A DNA stretch of 64,000 nt from JACKEQ01 sp041389565. GTDB lineage: Bacteria > Myxococcota_A > UBA796 > GCA-2862545. Below, in pieces: positions 36,447-45,533 of this stretch. The stretch covers positions 1 to 64,000 of the forward strand of contig JAWKRP010000035.1 in assembly GCA_041389565.1 (NCBI GenBank), written 5' to 3'. The notes beneath the pieces are model-generated. The model was given only the letters and a program-made list of their open reading frames with translations, made no database searches and was not told the DNA's origin. The translations under genes were made by a program, and so were the position numbers. Numbering within the stretch: the first letter of the stretch is position 1; each line of letters begins with the position of its first letter.

Positions 36447-36493
36447 TCTGGAGGTCGATGCACGCTACAGTCCCGTCCCTCCGGAGGTCCCAG

Positions 36494-39400
36494 GTGCACG
36501 CGAAGCTCCCCCTGCCACCGATGTCCACCGGCCTGCTGGCGGGTCTCGCGCTCGCGGTCGCCGGGCCGGCACGCGCCACGCCCCCGCACCACGACGTCGA
36601 CGTGGTGCTCGTGCCCGACTCCGGCTCGCTCACCGTGGTCGACGCCATCACGCACGTCCCGCCCGGCGCGACCTTCACGCTGCACGCCGGGCTCGCGCCG
36701 CGCGTCACCACCAAGGGATGGAAGCTCGAGCGGGTCGACGGCGAGGCTCCCGCAGGCACCGACGCTGCGGACGGCCAGCGCCAGACCGCCCGCAACACCG
36801 AGGGCCCGGTGCCGCTCGAGGCCTACCGCCTCGTGAACACGAAGAAGAAGCCCCGGTTCCCCGTGGAGATCGCGTACGGCGGCGCGATCGAGCATCCGCT
36901 CGAGACCCAGGGAGCCGAGTACCAGCGGTCGTTCTCCGAGACCCCCGGCACCATCCAGGCCGACGGGGTGTACCTCGCGCGCAGCTCGTTCTGGCTGCCC
37001 GACTTCGGCGAGAGCATCACCTACACGCTCGACGCCCACGTGCCCGACGGCTGGAGCGCGGTGTCGTCCGGAGATCCCTTCCAGGGCGAGGGCATCGAGG
37101 GCATCGGCTGGAACAGCCGCCACCCGATGGACGACGTGTACCTCGTCGCCGCGAAGTGGACGCACACCAGCGCGGAGGTCGAGATCCCGAGCGGCAAGCG
37201 CGGCATCGACATCTACCTGCGCGAGCCCGATCCCGGCCTGGCGTTCCGCTACGAGGCCGCCACGGCGCGCTACCTCACGCTCTACGAGAGCATGCTCACA
37301 CCCTACCCCTTCCAGCGGTTCGCCCTCGTCGAGAACTTCTGGGAGACCGGCTACGGGATGCCCGGGTTCACGCTGCTCGGGCCCGAGGTCATCCGGTTCC
37401 CGTGGGTGCTCACGAGCAGCTACCCCCACGAGATCCTGCACACCTGGTGGGGCAACTCCGCCACGATCGACCCCGCGGGCGGGAACTGGTCCGAGGGCCT
37501 CACGGCGTACATGGCCGACCACCTGTTCGCGGAACATCGCGGTCAAGACGCCGAGTACCGGCGTTCGACGCTCAAGAAGTTCACCGACCTCGCCCAGGAC
37601 GGCGACTTCCCCCTGGTGGAGTTCCTCGGGCGGACGTCCGCGGCCACCGAAGCGGTGGGGTACGGCAAGAGCCTCATGTTCTGGCACATGATCCGCCGGC
37701 ACATCGGAGAAGAGGCCTTCCTGAAGGGGCTCGCGGCGTTCCATGTCGCGTACGCGTTCGAGCCGGCGGGCTTTTCCGACCTCGAGCCCTTCCTGTCCGA
37801 GGCGTCCGGCGAAGACCTGAAGCCGTTCTTCACCGCGTGGACCACCTCCACCGGGGCCATCCGGCTCGCCGTCGAAGGCGTCGAGGTCGCGAAGAAGGGC
37901 GATGGATACGTGGTCACGGGCCTGCTGCGCCAGACGGGCGACGTGAAGCCGGGCTGGGTCCCGGTGCGGCTGTCCACCGCCACCGGCAAGCGGGCCCTCG
38001 AGGTCGCGGTCGCTCTGGAGGGTGCGGAGACCCCCTTCACGATCGAGGTCCCCGCCGATCGGGGCCAGCCCATGCGGCTCGATGTCGATCCCGACTTCGA
38101 CGTCATGCGCATCCTCGATCCCATGGAGGTCCCGCCCGCCCTCACCAGCGTGTACGGCGACGCCGAGCCGACGTTCGTGCTCCCGTCCCGGGCGAGCGAA
38201 GCGACCCGCGCACAGTGGACGGAGCTCGCGGAGGGCTGGGCTCGCCCCGGGAAGCCGAAGCTGGTGCTCGATTCCGAGGTCGACGCGCCGCCTCCCGGCA
38301 GCTGGGTGCTGGGCTGGGAGAACACGCATGGGCCCGCGCTCGCGGCACGCGTGGCGCACACGGGCGCCGTGGTGGACGCCAAGGGGCTCGCGTGGGCGGG
38401 CGAGACCTTCGACCGCACCCACTCGGTGGTGCTGGTCGCCCGGGCCGACGGCGACCCCGAGCGCGCGCTCGCGTGGGTCACGGCCGGCAACGACACCGCG
38501 ATCGCGGGGCTCGCGCGCAAGCTCCCGCACTACACGAAGTACGGCCTGCTCGCGTTCGCCGACACCGCGCCCGACAACGTGGCCAAGGCGGTGTGGCCCG
38601 CGCTGCGCTCGCCCCTGACGTTCAACCTCACGGACGCGCCGCTGTCCGACGCTCAGCGTCCCCCGCAGCGGGCGGCGCTCGCCGAGATGCCGCCGCGGTT
38701 CGATGCGGCCAGCCTGCTCGCCGAGGCCCGCTGGGTCGCCGATCCGGCACGGGAGGGTCGCGCGCCAGGCTCCAAGGGGCTCGCGGACACCACCACCTGG
38801 CTCGTCGATCACCTGAAGGCGATCGGCATCGAGCCCGAGCTCCAGACGTGGACCGAATCCGTGGCCGAGCTCGGGGACGTCGAGCTCACGAACGTCGTCG
38901 TGACGCTCCCCGGCAACGGGCGCCCGCTGCCCCCGGTCGTCGTGATGTCCCACCTCGACCACCTCGGCAAGGGCGACATCGAGCCGCGCAAGGGCAACGA
39001 GGGAAAGGTGCACCCGGGGGCCGACGACAACGCGTCGGGCGTCGCGGTCACCCTCGGGCTGCTGCGGTTCCTCGCGAGCGAGCCCCCGCGTCCGCGCCCC
39101 GTGACGTTCGTGTTCACGACGGCCGAGGAAGCCGGCCTGCTCGGCGCCCGACACTGGCTCGAGAACAACGCGGGCAAGGATCCCTTCGCGTGCGTGTCGA
39201 TCGACGCCGTCGGGCGGCTCGCTTCGGCGGGCCAGATCACGATCGCCGGCGCCGAGACGGCCCGGGAGATGCGCTTCCTGTTCATGGGGGTCGGCTACAC
39301 GACGGGAGCGACCTTCGGGTTCGCCCAGGCGGGGACCAACGCGTCCGACCACGCCGCGTGCCACGAGGCCGGCAGCCCCGGGGTCCACATCACGACGGGG

Positions 39401-39835
39401 CCCCACGCCGACTACCACTCGCCGGGGGACACCTCCGACAAGCTCGACGGGCCCGGGCTCGCCACGGTCGCCGAGGCCTCCCTCGAAGCCGTGGCGTATC
39501 TCGCGGAGCGCACCGACCCGCTCACCGTGCAGCTCGGCGACCCGAGCCCGGCCGCTGGAGAAGGGGGCGCGCGCAAGGCCAGCCTGGGCACGATGCCCGA
39601 CTTCACCTTCGCCGGTCCCGGCATCCGCATCGCCGACGTGATGCCCGCGTCTGCAGCCCAGAACGCCGGGCTCGTGCCGGGCGACGTGATCCTGGCGATC
39701 GACGGCGAGGCCCTGGCCGACCTCCAGGCGTTCTCGAACCTCCTGAAGTCCAGGAAGCCCGGCGACGAAGTCCAGGTGCGGTACCGGCGCGGCACCGAGG
39801 AGAAGTCGCTCAAGACGACCCTCACCGCACGATGA
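36494..39835 (+). CDS. Exported M1-M28-PDZ fusion metalloprotease
   Basis: The 1113-aa protein begins with a signal peptide (cleaved near 28). An M1-type aminopeptidase domain follows with HEILH at 312-316 and GNWSEGLTAYM after 17 residues (M1 enzymes usually have 18). From about 735 comes an M28 domain with all five metal ligands: SHLDHLG (His820 region), GADDNASG, TAEEAGLLG, SIDAVG and HADYHSPGD. The last 90 residues are a PDZ domain (AGLVPGDVILAIDGE). M1 and M28 enzymes remove N-terminal residues, so the chain could shorten peptides made by the neighbouring endoproteases. The GTG start is fixed by GGAGGT six bases upstream. Confidence 0.88.
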   Translation: MHAKLPLPPMSTGLLAGLALAVAGPARATPPHHDVDVVLVPDSGSLTVVDAITHVPPGATFTLHAGLAPRVTTKGWKLERVDGEAPAGTDAADGQRQTARNTEGPVPLEAYRLVNTKKKPRFPVEIAYGGAIEHPLETQGAEYQRSFSETPGTIQADGVYLARSSFWLPDFGESITYTLDAHVPDGWSAVSSGDPFQGEGIEGIGWNSRHPMDDVYLVAAKWTHTSAEVEIPSGKRGIDIYLREPDPGLAFRYEAATARYLTLYESMLTPYPFQRFALVENFWETGYGMPGFTLLGPEVIRFPWVLTSSYPHEILHTWWGNSATIDPAGGNWSEGLTAYMADHLFAEHRGQDAEYRRSTLKKFTDLAQDGDFPLVEFLGRTSAATEAVGYGKSLMFWHMIRRHIGEEAFLKGLAAFHVAYAFEPAGFSDLEPFLSEASGEDLKPFFTAWTTSTGAIRLAVEGVEVAKKGDGYVVTGLLRQTGDVKPGWVPVRLSTATGKRALEVAVALEGAETPFTIEVPADRGQPMRLDVDPDFDVMRILDPMEVPPALTSVYGDAEPTFVLPSRASEATRAQWTELAEGWARPGKPKLVLDSEVDAPPPGSWVLGWENTHGPALAARVAHTGAVVDAKGLAWAGETFDRTHSVVLVARADGDPERALAWVTAGNDTAIAGLARKLPHYTKYGLLAFADTAPDNVAKAVWPALRSPLTFNLTDAPLSDAQRPPQRAALAEMPPRFDAASLLAEARWVADPAREGRAPGSKGLADTTTWLVDHLKAIGIEPELQTWTESVAELGDVELTNVVVTLPGNGRPLPPVVVMSHLDHLGKGDIEPRKGNEGKVHPGADDNASGVAVTLGLLRFLASEPPRPRPVTFVFTTAEEAGLLGARHWLENNAGKDPFACVSIDAVGRLASAGQITIAGAETAREMRFLFMGVGYTTGATFGFAQAGTNASDHAACHEAGSPGVHITTGPHADYHSPGDTSDKLDGPGLATVAEASLEAVAYLAERTDPLTVQLGDPSPAAGEGGARKASLGTMPDFTFAGPGIRIADVMPASAAQNAGLVPGDVILAIDGEALADLQAFSNLLKSRKPGDEVQVRYRRGTEEKSLKTTLTAR

Positions 39836-39893
39836 TCGTCCCTTCGCCCCCTGCTCTGCGGTAGAACCCGACCCCGACGACCCGAGGAACCCC

Positions 39894-41069
39894 ATGTCCC
39901 GACTCTCTCCGCTCCTTCTCCTGCTCGCGATGGCCTGTGGCGGCGACGCCCCGTCGAACCCCGAAGGCGGCCCCACCAAGGCCGACGAAGGCAGGGGCGA
40001 CGAGGGCGACGGGCACGACACCCCCGCTCCCAAAGCCCCCATGAAGGAGTTCGGTCCCGGCGAGGGGTGGGAGCCCAAGGCCGGCAAGCCGGTCGACATG
40101 CTCACCGACGCCGAGAAGAAGCACCTCTCCGACCTGCGCCAGCTCACGTTCGGCGGCGAGAACGCCGAAGCGTACTGGTCTCCCGACGGGAAGAAGCTGA
40201 TCTTCCAGCGCACGCCCGAAGACGGGGGCTGCGACGCCGAGATGGAGTTCGACCTCGACTCCGGCGAGACGAAGCTCCTGTCGAGCGGCAAGGGCCGCAC
40301 CACCTGCGGCTACTACTCGTGGCCCGATGGCGGGAAGTACATCTACGCGACCACCGAGTCCGGCGGCGAGGAGTGTCCGCCGGTGCCCGACCACAGCAAG
40401 GGCTACGTCTGGCCGCTGTACGACACCTTCGATCTCGTGTGGCAGGAGCCGGGCGGCGAGCCGAAGCCGTTCCTCGCGAACAAGGGCTACGACGCCGAAG
40501 CCACGATCTGCTTCCAGGACGGCACGATCGTGTTCACCTCGACCCGCTCGGGGGATCTCGAGCTGTGGACCGTGAAGCCCGACGGGTCCGACCTGAAGCA
40601 GCTCACCGACAAGCCCGGCTATGATGGAGGCGCGTTCTTCACCCAGGACTGCAGCCGCATCGTGTGGCGCGCGAGCCGGCCCGAGGGCCCGCAGCTCGAG
40701 GACTACAAGAGCCTGCTCGCCGAGAACATGGTGCGCCCGAGCCGTCTCGACATCTTCAGCATGAAGCCCGACGGGACCGACGTGCGCCAGCACACCGACA
40801 ACGCGTCGGCCAACTTCGGTCCCTACCCGACGCCGAAGATGGACCAGATCCTCTTCAGCTCGAACCTCGGGGGCAACCCGCGCGAGTTCGACCTGTGGCT
40901 CGTGCCGATGGCCGGTGCGGGCGATCCCGAGCGCGTCACGCACACCGACGGCTTCGACGGCTTCCCGATGTTCTCGCCCGACGGCCGCTGGCTCGTGTTC
41001 GCGAGCAACCGCGCCACCGAAGAAGGCAAGCACGACACGAACCTGTTCCTCGCCCGCTGGAAGGACTGA
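39894..41069 (+). CDS. TolB-like PD40 beta-propeller lipoprotein
   Basis: The 391-aa product has a lipoprotein signal (MSRLSPLLLLLAMAC, Cys15), a charged linker, and repeats of the PD40 type: AYWSPDGKKLIF, IVFTSTRSGDLELWTVKPDG, RIVWRASRPEG, QILFSSNLGG and FPMFSPDGRWLVFAS. TolB-like propellers bind partner proteins at the membrane; no catalytic domain is present. The gap to the fusion protease gene is 58 bases with no terminator seen, so cotranscription is possible. A ribosome site GAGGAA precedes the ATG. Confidence 0.85.
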   Translation: MSRLSPLLLLLAMACGGDAPSNPEGGPTKADEGRGDEGDGHDTPAPKAPMKEFGPGEGWEPKAGKPVDMLTDAEKKHLSDLRQLTFGGENAEAYWSPDGKKLIFQRTPEDGGCDAEMEFDLDSGETKLLSSGKGRTTCGYYSWPDGGKYIYATTESGGEECPPVPDHSKGYVWPLYDTFDLVWQEPGGEPKPFLANKGYDAEATICFQDGTIVFTSTRSGDLELWTVKPDGSDLKQLTDKPGYDGGAFFTQDCSRIVWRASRPEGPQLEDYKSLLAENMVRPSRLDIFSMKPDGTDVRQHTDNASANFGPYPTPKMDQILFSSNLGGNPREFDLWLVPMAGAGDPERVTHTDGFDGFPMFSPDGRWLVFASNRATEEGKHDTNLFLARWKD

Positions 41070-41087
41070 CCGCGCCCGATCGCCCGC

Positions 41088-41654
41088 TCACTCCGATTGG
41101 GGCGGGCTCGGGAGCGGCTCCCAGCTGGCGGGGTCGACGCGCTCGCGAGCGATCTGTTCCATGTGGAACGTACGCCGCCCGTCCACGCTCACGTCGTGCT
41201 GCACGGGCGGACCGGGGTACGCGTCCGCGAACCAGTACGTCTTCACCTCGGACCCGTCCGTCACGACGTACTTGCGGGTGATCAGGTCTCCGAGGCCCGT
41301 CGTCAGGGGCACGCCGACCTCGAGCGTCGTGGAGGCCGCGGGGAACACGCCGTGATCGCGCAGGGCCTCCCACGTCGACACGTCGACGGAGCCCGGGGGC
41401 CGGGACTCGAGCGTCATCGACGTGGCGTCGGCGGCCCGGACCCGCCACTCGACCGTGGTGGTGTTCGGCCCGATGTCGTAGCGCCACCGGACCACCTGCC
41501 CCGCAGGCATCGCGTCGCGGATCTGCTCGGCGGTGAACGGCGGGCCGTCCGGGGTCACGGGCGTTCCCGACGCGGGCTCGGCGACCGGAGCGGGAGCCGG
41601 AGCCTGCGGGGCCTCGGGCGTCGAGCCCGTGCACGCGAGCGCGAGGAGGATCAC
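41088..41654 (-). CDS. Predicted lipoprotein of unknown function
   Basis: The product from GTG 41654 (188 aa) starts MILLALAC, a minimal lipobox, then a Pro/Ala-rich linker and a beta-rich domain (about 50-165) with no family recognised. GTGA overlaps the stop of the upstream gene. An in-frame ATG at 41708 would add 18 residues including RVRRLR, giving a more typical signal peptide, but it would lie inside the upstream gene. The DNA coding for RTFHMEQ contains a parS-like sequence. Confidence 0.6.
   Translation of the reverse strand: MILLALACTGSTPEAPQAPAPAPVAEPASGTPVTPDGPPFTAEQIRDAMPAGQVVRWRYDIGPNTTTVEWRVRAADATSMTLESRPPGSVDVSTWEALRDHGVFPAASTTLEVGVPLTTGLGDLITRKYVVTDGSEVKTYWFADAYPGPPVQHDVSVDGRRTFHMEQIARERVDPASWEPLPSPPQSE
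41155..41170. other. Weak parS-like site
   Basis: TGTTCCATGTGGAACG matches TGTTCCACGTGGAACA at 14 of 16 positions but breaks the central CACGTG and the last base. It lies inside the lipoprotein gene at 41088-41654, about 10 kb from parAB. It may be a decayed or low-affinity ParB site. Confidence 0.3.
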
Positions 41655-42373
41655 GAGCCGAAGCCTCCGAACACGGCAGTGAAGATCTGGTTCCCCATCG
41701 CGAGCCACAGGCCCAGGAGGGTGCCGCCACCGGTGAGCACGAAGCCGACCGCGAGGGCGAGCAGACCGCCGAACAGGTGGAGTTCCCAGTCGTTGAGGAG
41801 CGGCTCGGGCTCGGGCTCGCGGATGTGCCCCTTCATCATCACGTGGCGCGAGACGTACCGGGGCTTCGGCCAGTGCGGCAGGGGCTCGAACGGCTCGCGG
41901 CGCTTCGAGATCTCGGAGGACGGGGAGCCCGCACGGTCGGTGGGCGCGTCGGCGGCCTCGCTGAAGCGCAGATCTCCGTCTCCGTCGGGCGTCTCGGGCG
42001 CTGCGGTGGCTGGCGCCTCCTCCGTCTCGGCCGTCTCGTCGGGGAGCTCTGCGGGACCCTCGGACTCAGCGGGCTCCGTCGGTCGGTCGATCTCGGGCTC
42101 CGGTTCTTCCGGCGGGTCGTCGGGGACCGCGTCGACGGCAGGCTCGGGTGGCGCGTCGATGGCAGGCTCGGGTGGCGCGGCGTCGGGTGGCGCGGCATCG
42201 GGATCGGCGCCGTCGGACGCCTCCATCGCCCCCTCGGACGCGTCCGGGACAGACCCCTCCGTCGCGCCGGATTCGGCGTCTTCGCCCTCTTCCGGTTCTT
42301 CGGCTGCACCCGCCGGGGACGTGCTCCCGCGGCGGCCGAGCAGCGAACGTCTGCGCCGTTTCGTCCTGGCCAC
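41651..42373 (-). CDS. Pro/Glu-rich protein with C-terminal membrane segment
   Basis: The 240-aa product starts with a basic patch (TKRRRRSLLGRRGS), continues with about 120 residues dominated by Pro, Glu, Asp and Ala, and ends in a hydrophobic region (about 198-235: LFGGLLALAVGFVLTGG and a second stretch). No family was recognised. The GTG at 42373 is a tentative start without a clear ribosome site. It overlaps the downstream lipoprotein gene by four bases. The topology suggests a cytoplasmic acidic tail tethered to the membrane. Confidence 0.5.
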   Translation of the reverse strand: MARTKRRRRSLLGRRGSTSPAGAAEEPEEGEDAESGATEGSVPDASEGAMEASDGADPDAAPPDAAPPEPAIDAPPEPAVDAVPDDPPEEPEPEIDRPTEPAESEGPAELPDETAETEEAPATAAPETPDGDGDLRFSEAADAPTDRAGSPSSEISKRREPFEPLPHWPKPRYVSRHVMMKGHIREPEPEPLLNDWELHLFGGLLALAVGFVLTGGGTLLGLWLAMGNQIFTAVFGGFGS

Positions 42374-42481
42374 GACGCATCTTGGTCCGACCTCGCCCGC
42401 GACGCAAGGCCGGGTCCTGTGACGCGGTGGTGGCACGCACGGGCCGTCGGATGCGTTAATCCCGCGCATCCGGAGGGCCGA

Positions 42482-43396
42482 GTGACGCTGGCACGACAGT
42501 GGCGCGGACAACGACCGTTCGAGGAGGCCTGGTTCGTGGAGGCCCTCCTGGGGCCCGACCTGGGTCTGTGGGTGCGGTACGTGCTCGATGCGACGGCCGG
42601 CGAAGCGTCCGTGTGGGCGCTCGTGATGGACCGCGGCGGGCTCGTCGCCGCGCACAAGGAGGTCGTGCCCATCGAGTCGATCTCCGGCGAGCTGTTCGCG
42701 GGCGCGGGCGGCCGGCTCGAGCGCGAGCACTGCGTCGGACGCGCGGGCGCGATCGCCTGGGACCTGCGGCTCGACGATCGCGGGCTGCGCCACAACCACA
42801 TCCCGTTCTGGGCGCGCTTCCTCGGGGTCGGGCGCACGTACAGCCCGGCCGTGCTCGACCTGCGCGTCCAGGGCACCGTGTCGGTGGGCGATCGCACCTA
42901 CACCGTGAAGTCCGGCCCGGGGGTGCTCGGGCACCTGTGGGGCACGCGCTCCCGCCTCCAGAGCTGGGCCTGGGCGCACTGCAACGCCTTCGACCGCGAA
43001 GACCTCGTGTTCGAGGGCCTGTGCGCGTACCCCGGCGGGTACGGGCCGCTCACCTCGCTCGTGCTGCACGCCGACGGCCACGCGTACCGGTTCTCGCGCA
43101 CCCGCGACCTCCTGCGGACGTACAGCCGGTTCTCGACCGATCGATGGACGTGGGTGTTCGAAGCCCACCGCGACGGGCGCGTGCTCACCGGCGAGATCGC
43201 GCTCGATCCCACGCGGTCGGCGACCGTGCGGTACCCGGGCCACGGCCGCCCCACGATGTTCTGCACGAACTCGCGCTTCGCGTCCGCGCGCATCCTGCTG
43301 CGCGACCCCCGGCGGGGCCTCGACCTCGACCTCCGCAGCCGCGAGTGTGCGTTCGAGATCGTCACTCCCGAGGATCCGGGCCCGACCGATCTCTGA
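42482..43396 (+). CDS. Conserved-looking beta-rich protein, possibly AttH/CrtC-like
   Basis: The 304-aa product lacks a signal peptide and is rich in Trp and beta strands. GLWVRYVLDATAGEASVWAL and the later HNHIPFWARF, VRYPGHGRPTMFC and LRRDPRRGLDLDL-like endings recall proteins of the AttH/tocopherol-cyclase/carotenoid-hydratase type with a lipocalin-like double barrel. This is a tentative resemblance from pattern only. GTG 42482 follows GGAGGGCCGA. It is divergent from the Pro/Glu-rich gene and convergent with the next gene (gap of nine bases). Confidence 0.5.
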   Translation: MTLARQWRGQRPFEEAWFVEALLGPDLGLWVRYVLDATAGEASVWALVMDRGGLVAAHKEVVPIESISGELFAGAGGRLEREHCVGRAGAIAWDLRLDDRGLRHNHIPFWARFLGVGRTYSPAVLDLRVQGTVSVGDRTYTVKSGPGVLGHLWGTRSRLQSWAWAHCNAFDREDLVFEGLCAYPGGYGPLTSLVLHADGHAYRFSRTRDLLRTYSRFSTDRWTWVFEAHRDGRVLTGEIALDPTRSATVRYPGHGRPTMFCTNSRFASARILLRDPRRGLDLDLRSRECAFEIVTPEDPGPTDL

Positions 43397-43405
43397 CGCC
43401 GCGCG

Positions 43406-44050
43406 TCAGTGGGTCGGCGGAGCGTCGGCCAGGCCCACCGCGACGGCGATGGCCCCGATGGGGTTGCCGGCCGCGCTGGTCCACGACCCGAGGGCCTCTT
43501 CGTAGCGCTGCTGCGCGATGGCCAGCTTCTTGTGGCGGTCTTCGACGGCGGTGCCGCGGATGTCGCCGATGTTCGCGACCTCGGTGTCGACCCGCCGCGT
43601 GAACGCGAGCGCCGCGAGCCCCCGCTGGTGCCCGTCGGTCTCGTCGATGTGACCGTACAGCTCGCTGAGCTCCGTGCGGTTGGCCCCCCGTGCCCCGAGC
43701 TCGTCGAGGATCTTCCGCTCCTCCTCCACGACCTTCGACAGGTTGCCGGCCTCGACGAGGGCGGCGCGCTCGGCATCGTCGACCCAGGTGCCCGTGGCAG
43801 CCACGCCCGCCGCGAACAGCGTCGCGAGCGCCCCCAACACGACCACGACGAGGAGCAGCGGGATCCACGGGAACTGGAACGGGGGCCGCTCCTCTTCGTC
43901 GTCGTCGTCGTCGTCGTCGTCGACGCGCTTCTTGTACCCGGACCGGCCCAGTGGGCCCGCCTCGGACGTCTTCACGGTGAAGTTGTCCCGGTCGCCGAAA
44001 CCGGGCTGCTCTACACCCTTCAGGTAGTCCGGATCGTCTTCGCCGCTCAT
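43406..44050 (-). CDS. Single-pass membrane protein with poly-Asp stretch
   Basis: The 214-aa product has a hydrophilic N-terminus (1-55) ending in a run of eight Asp, coded by a GAC-repeat, one membrane helix (about 63-83: IPLLLVVVVLGALATLFAAG) and a helical C-terminal domain with VVEEERKILDELG and HKKLAIAQQRYEEALGS. The helical domain resembles LemA-type proteins but the match is weak. Its function is unknown. It starts 64 bases before the next minus-strand gene ends. Confidence 0.55.
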   Translation of the reverse strand: MSGEDDPDYLKGVEQPGFGDRDNFTVKTSEAGPLGRSGYKKRVDDDDDDDDEEERPPFQFPWIPLLLVVVVLGALATLFAAGVAATGTWVDDAERAALVEAGNLSKVVEEERKILDELGARGANRTELSELYGHIDETDGHQRGLAALAFTRRVDTEVANIGDIRGTAVEDRHKKLAIAQQRYEEALGSWTSAAGNPIGAIAVAVGLADAPPTH

Positions 44051-44113
44051 GCCCGCGACCCTATCATGGGTCGCCAGCCGGCAGAACCCGTTCCGTTCGG
44101 ACCGGCGTGTGCG

Positions 44114-44593
44114 TCAGAACGGCGACGGAGAGCGGCCGATCCCGATGCCCACACCGGGCAGGACGCGCCACGTGTCGTACACCGGGCGGGCCCACGTCGC
44201 GTTCGCGTGCGCGTGTACGCCGATGCCCAGACGCACGGGGCCCCGCCAGGCCTCGAGCCCCACGAGCACCCCGCGAGGCAGGCCGAGCGCGGTGGTGACC
44301 CCCACCTGGCCGTACACGGGCGCGCGGTGCGTGAGCGGACGCCGCACGGCGACCGACTGGGACGTGACGGATGCACCCACCACGAGCGAAGCGCGCGGCA
44401 CCGCGAAGGCCACCTTCACCTGCTCGACCCAGCGCAGCGCCGTGCCGCGCGGAGACACCAGCGTGCGCGGCACCTCGTCGACGAGCCACCGCCCGGGGTC
44501 TTCGGACACCAGATCGACCCGCTCGAAGTGCACCGCCGCCGCGCGATCCGGTGCGGCCAGCGCGACCCCGAGCAGCCCGAGCACGCCGATCAC
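44114..44593 (-). CDS. Exported protein of unknown function
   Basis: The 159-aa product has a short signal peptide (MIGVLGLLGVALA) and alternating hydrophobic strands (VYGQVGVTTALGLPRGVLVGLEA, read in parts), ending in RVLPGVGIGIGRSPSPF with a terminal Phe, a form often seen in small outer-membrane barrels. No family was recognised. The GTG start overlaps the stop of the GDPD gene (GTGA), so the two are coupled. Confidence 0.55.
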   Translation of the reverse strand: MIGVLGLLGVALAAPDRAAAVHFERVDLVSEDPGRWLVDEVPRTLVSPRGTALRWVEQVKVAFAVPRASLVVGASVTSQSVAVRRPLTHRAPVYGQVGVTTALGLPRGVLVGLEAWRGPVRLGIGVHAHANATWARPVYDTWRVLPGVGIGIGRSPSPF

Positions 44594-45480
44594 GGCAGGT
44601 CTCCCGGGAAGTCGGTGATGAGCGAGGTGACGGGCCAGCGCGCGTGGGCGGACAGCAGCGCGGGGTCGTTGAGCGTCCACAGGGCGACGTCGAGCCCACG
44701 GGCACGGGCCGAAGCGACCATGTGGCGCTCCGCGAGCTCGTAGTACAGCGCCACTCCGTCGGCTCCGGCGTCTTCCGCGAGCCGCACGGGGTCTTCGAGG
44801 CCGAGCGCACGCCGGAGCTCCGCCGACAGACCCGTGCGCACCGCATCGGCATCCAGTGGCGCGGACGGCCACGACAGGGAGGTCGGCACGTCCTTCGCGT
44901 TCGCGCTCCCCCAGTCCTCGAACGCCCGCAGCGCTTCGGCATGCCCCGACGACACGTAGAACGACTGCGGCGGGTCGGCCTCGAACCAGCGCGACAGCAC
45001 GGCGTCGGCGAAGGCCTCGGGCGGTGGCGTCCAGCCCGGCTCGAACTTCACGTCGATGTGGACGCGCAGGCTGGCCTCCGTGAACCGCAGCGCTGCGACG
45101 AGCTCGTCGAACGTCATCATCGACTCGGCGTGCAGGACGGCGTTCGGGAACGCCGGGTCGGGCAGCCCCCCGCACAGGTACGTCTCCTGGAGCTCCTCCA
45201 GCAGCAGCCCGTCGATGCGCACGCGCGCTTCCATCGGTGCGCCGTCGACCCGCTCGCACAGCGTCTCGTGCACCCACGGGTCGTGCGAGAGCACCGGCAC
45301 GCCGTCGGCCGTGAGCACGACGTCCATCTCGAGGCCCGCGTACCCGTCGTCCATCGACGCCAGCATCGCGGTGCGGCTGTTCTGCGGGTAGTACCCGGCC
45401 GCTCCCCGATGGGCCTCGATGACCGGCGTGGGCGGGTCGGCACAGGCGCAGAGCGCGAGCAGGGTCAGGGAACGCAGCAT
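44590..45480 (-). CDS. Glycerophosphodiester phosphodiesterase lipoprotein
   Basis: The 296-aa product hydrolyses, by family, glycerophosphodiesters to glycerol-3-phosphate and an alcohol. It has a lipobox (LTLLALCAC, Cys11 or Cys13), then the GDPD core: IEAHRGAAGYYPQNS with catalytic His24-Arg25, LEMDVVLTADGVPVLSHD with the metal Glu and Asp and second His, HIDVKFEPG and DVALWTLND near the end. All main motifs are present, although the insertion region is shorter than in many. It is probably periplasmic or surface-located. It overlaps the next small gene by four bases. Confidence 0.88.
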   Translation of the reverse strand: MLRSLTLLALCACADPPTPVIEAHRGAAGYYPQNSRTAMLASMDDGYAGLEMDVVLTADGVPVLSHDPWVHETLCERVDGAPMEARVRIDGLLLEELQETYLCGGLPDPAFPNAVLHAESMMTFDELVAALRFTEASLRVHIDVKFEPGWTPPPEAFADAVLSRWFEADPPQSFYVSSGHAEALRAFEDWGSANAKDVPTSLSWPSAPLDADAVRTGLSAELRRALGLEDPVRLAEDAGADGVALYYELAERHMVASARARGLDVALWTLNDPALLSAHARWPVTSLITDFPGDLP

Positions 45481-45533
45481 GCGCCCGCTTGTATCGCACC
45501 GGAGGCGCGCTTACCTGCTATGCAGAGGCCGAC

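Noticed and set aside
34409..36493. Open frame upstream of the M1-M28 gene that extends the protein N-terminus
   Set aside because: It crosses the end of the metalloprotease gene and the antisense of the subtilase; GTG 36494 has a strong ribosome site and begins a signal peptide.
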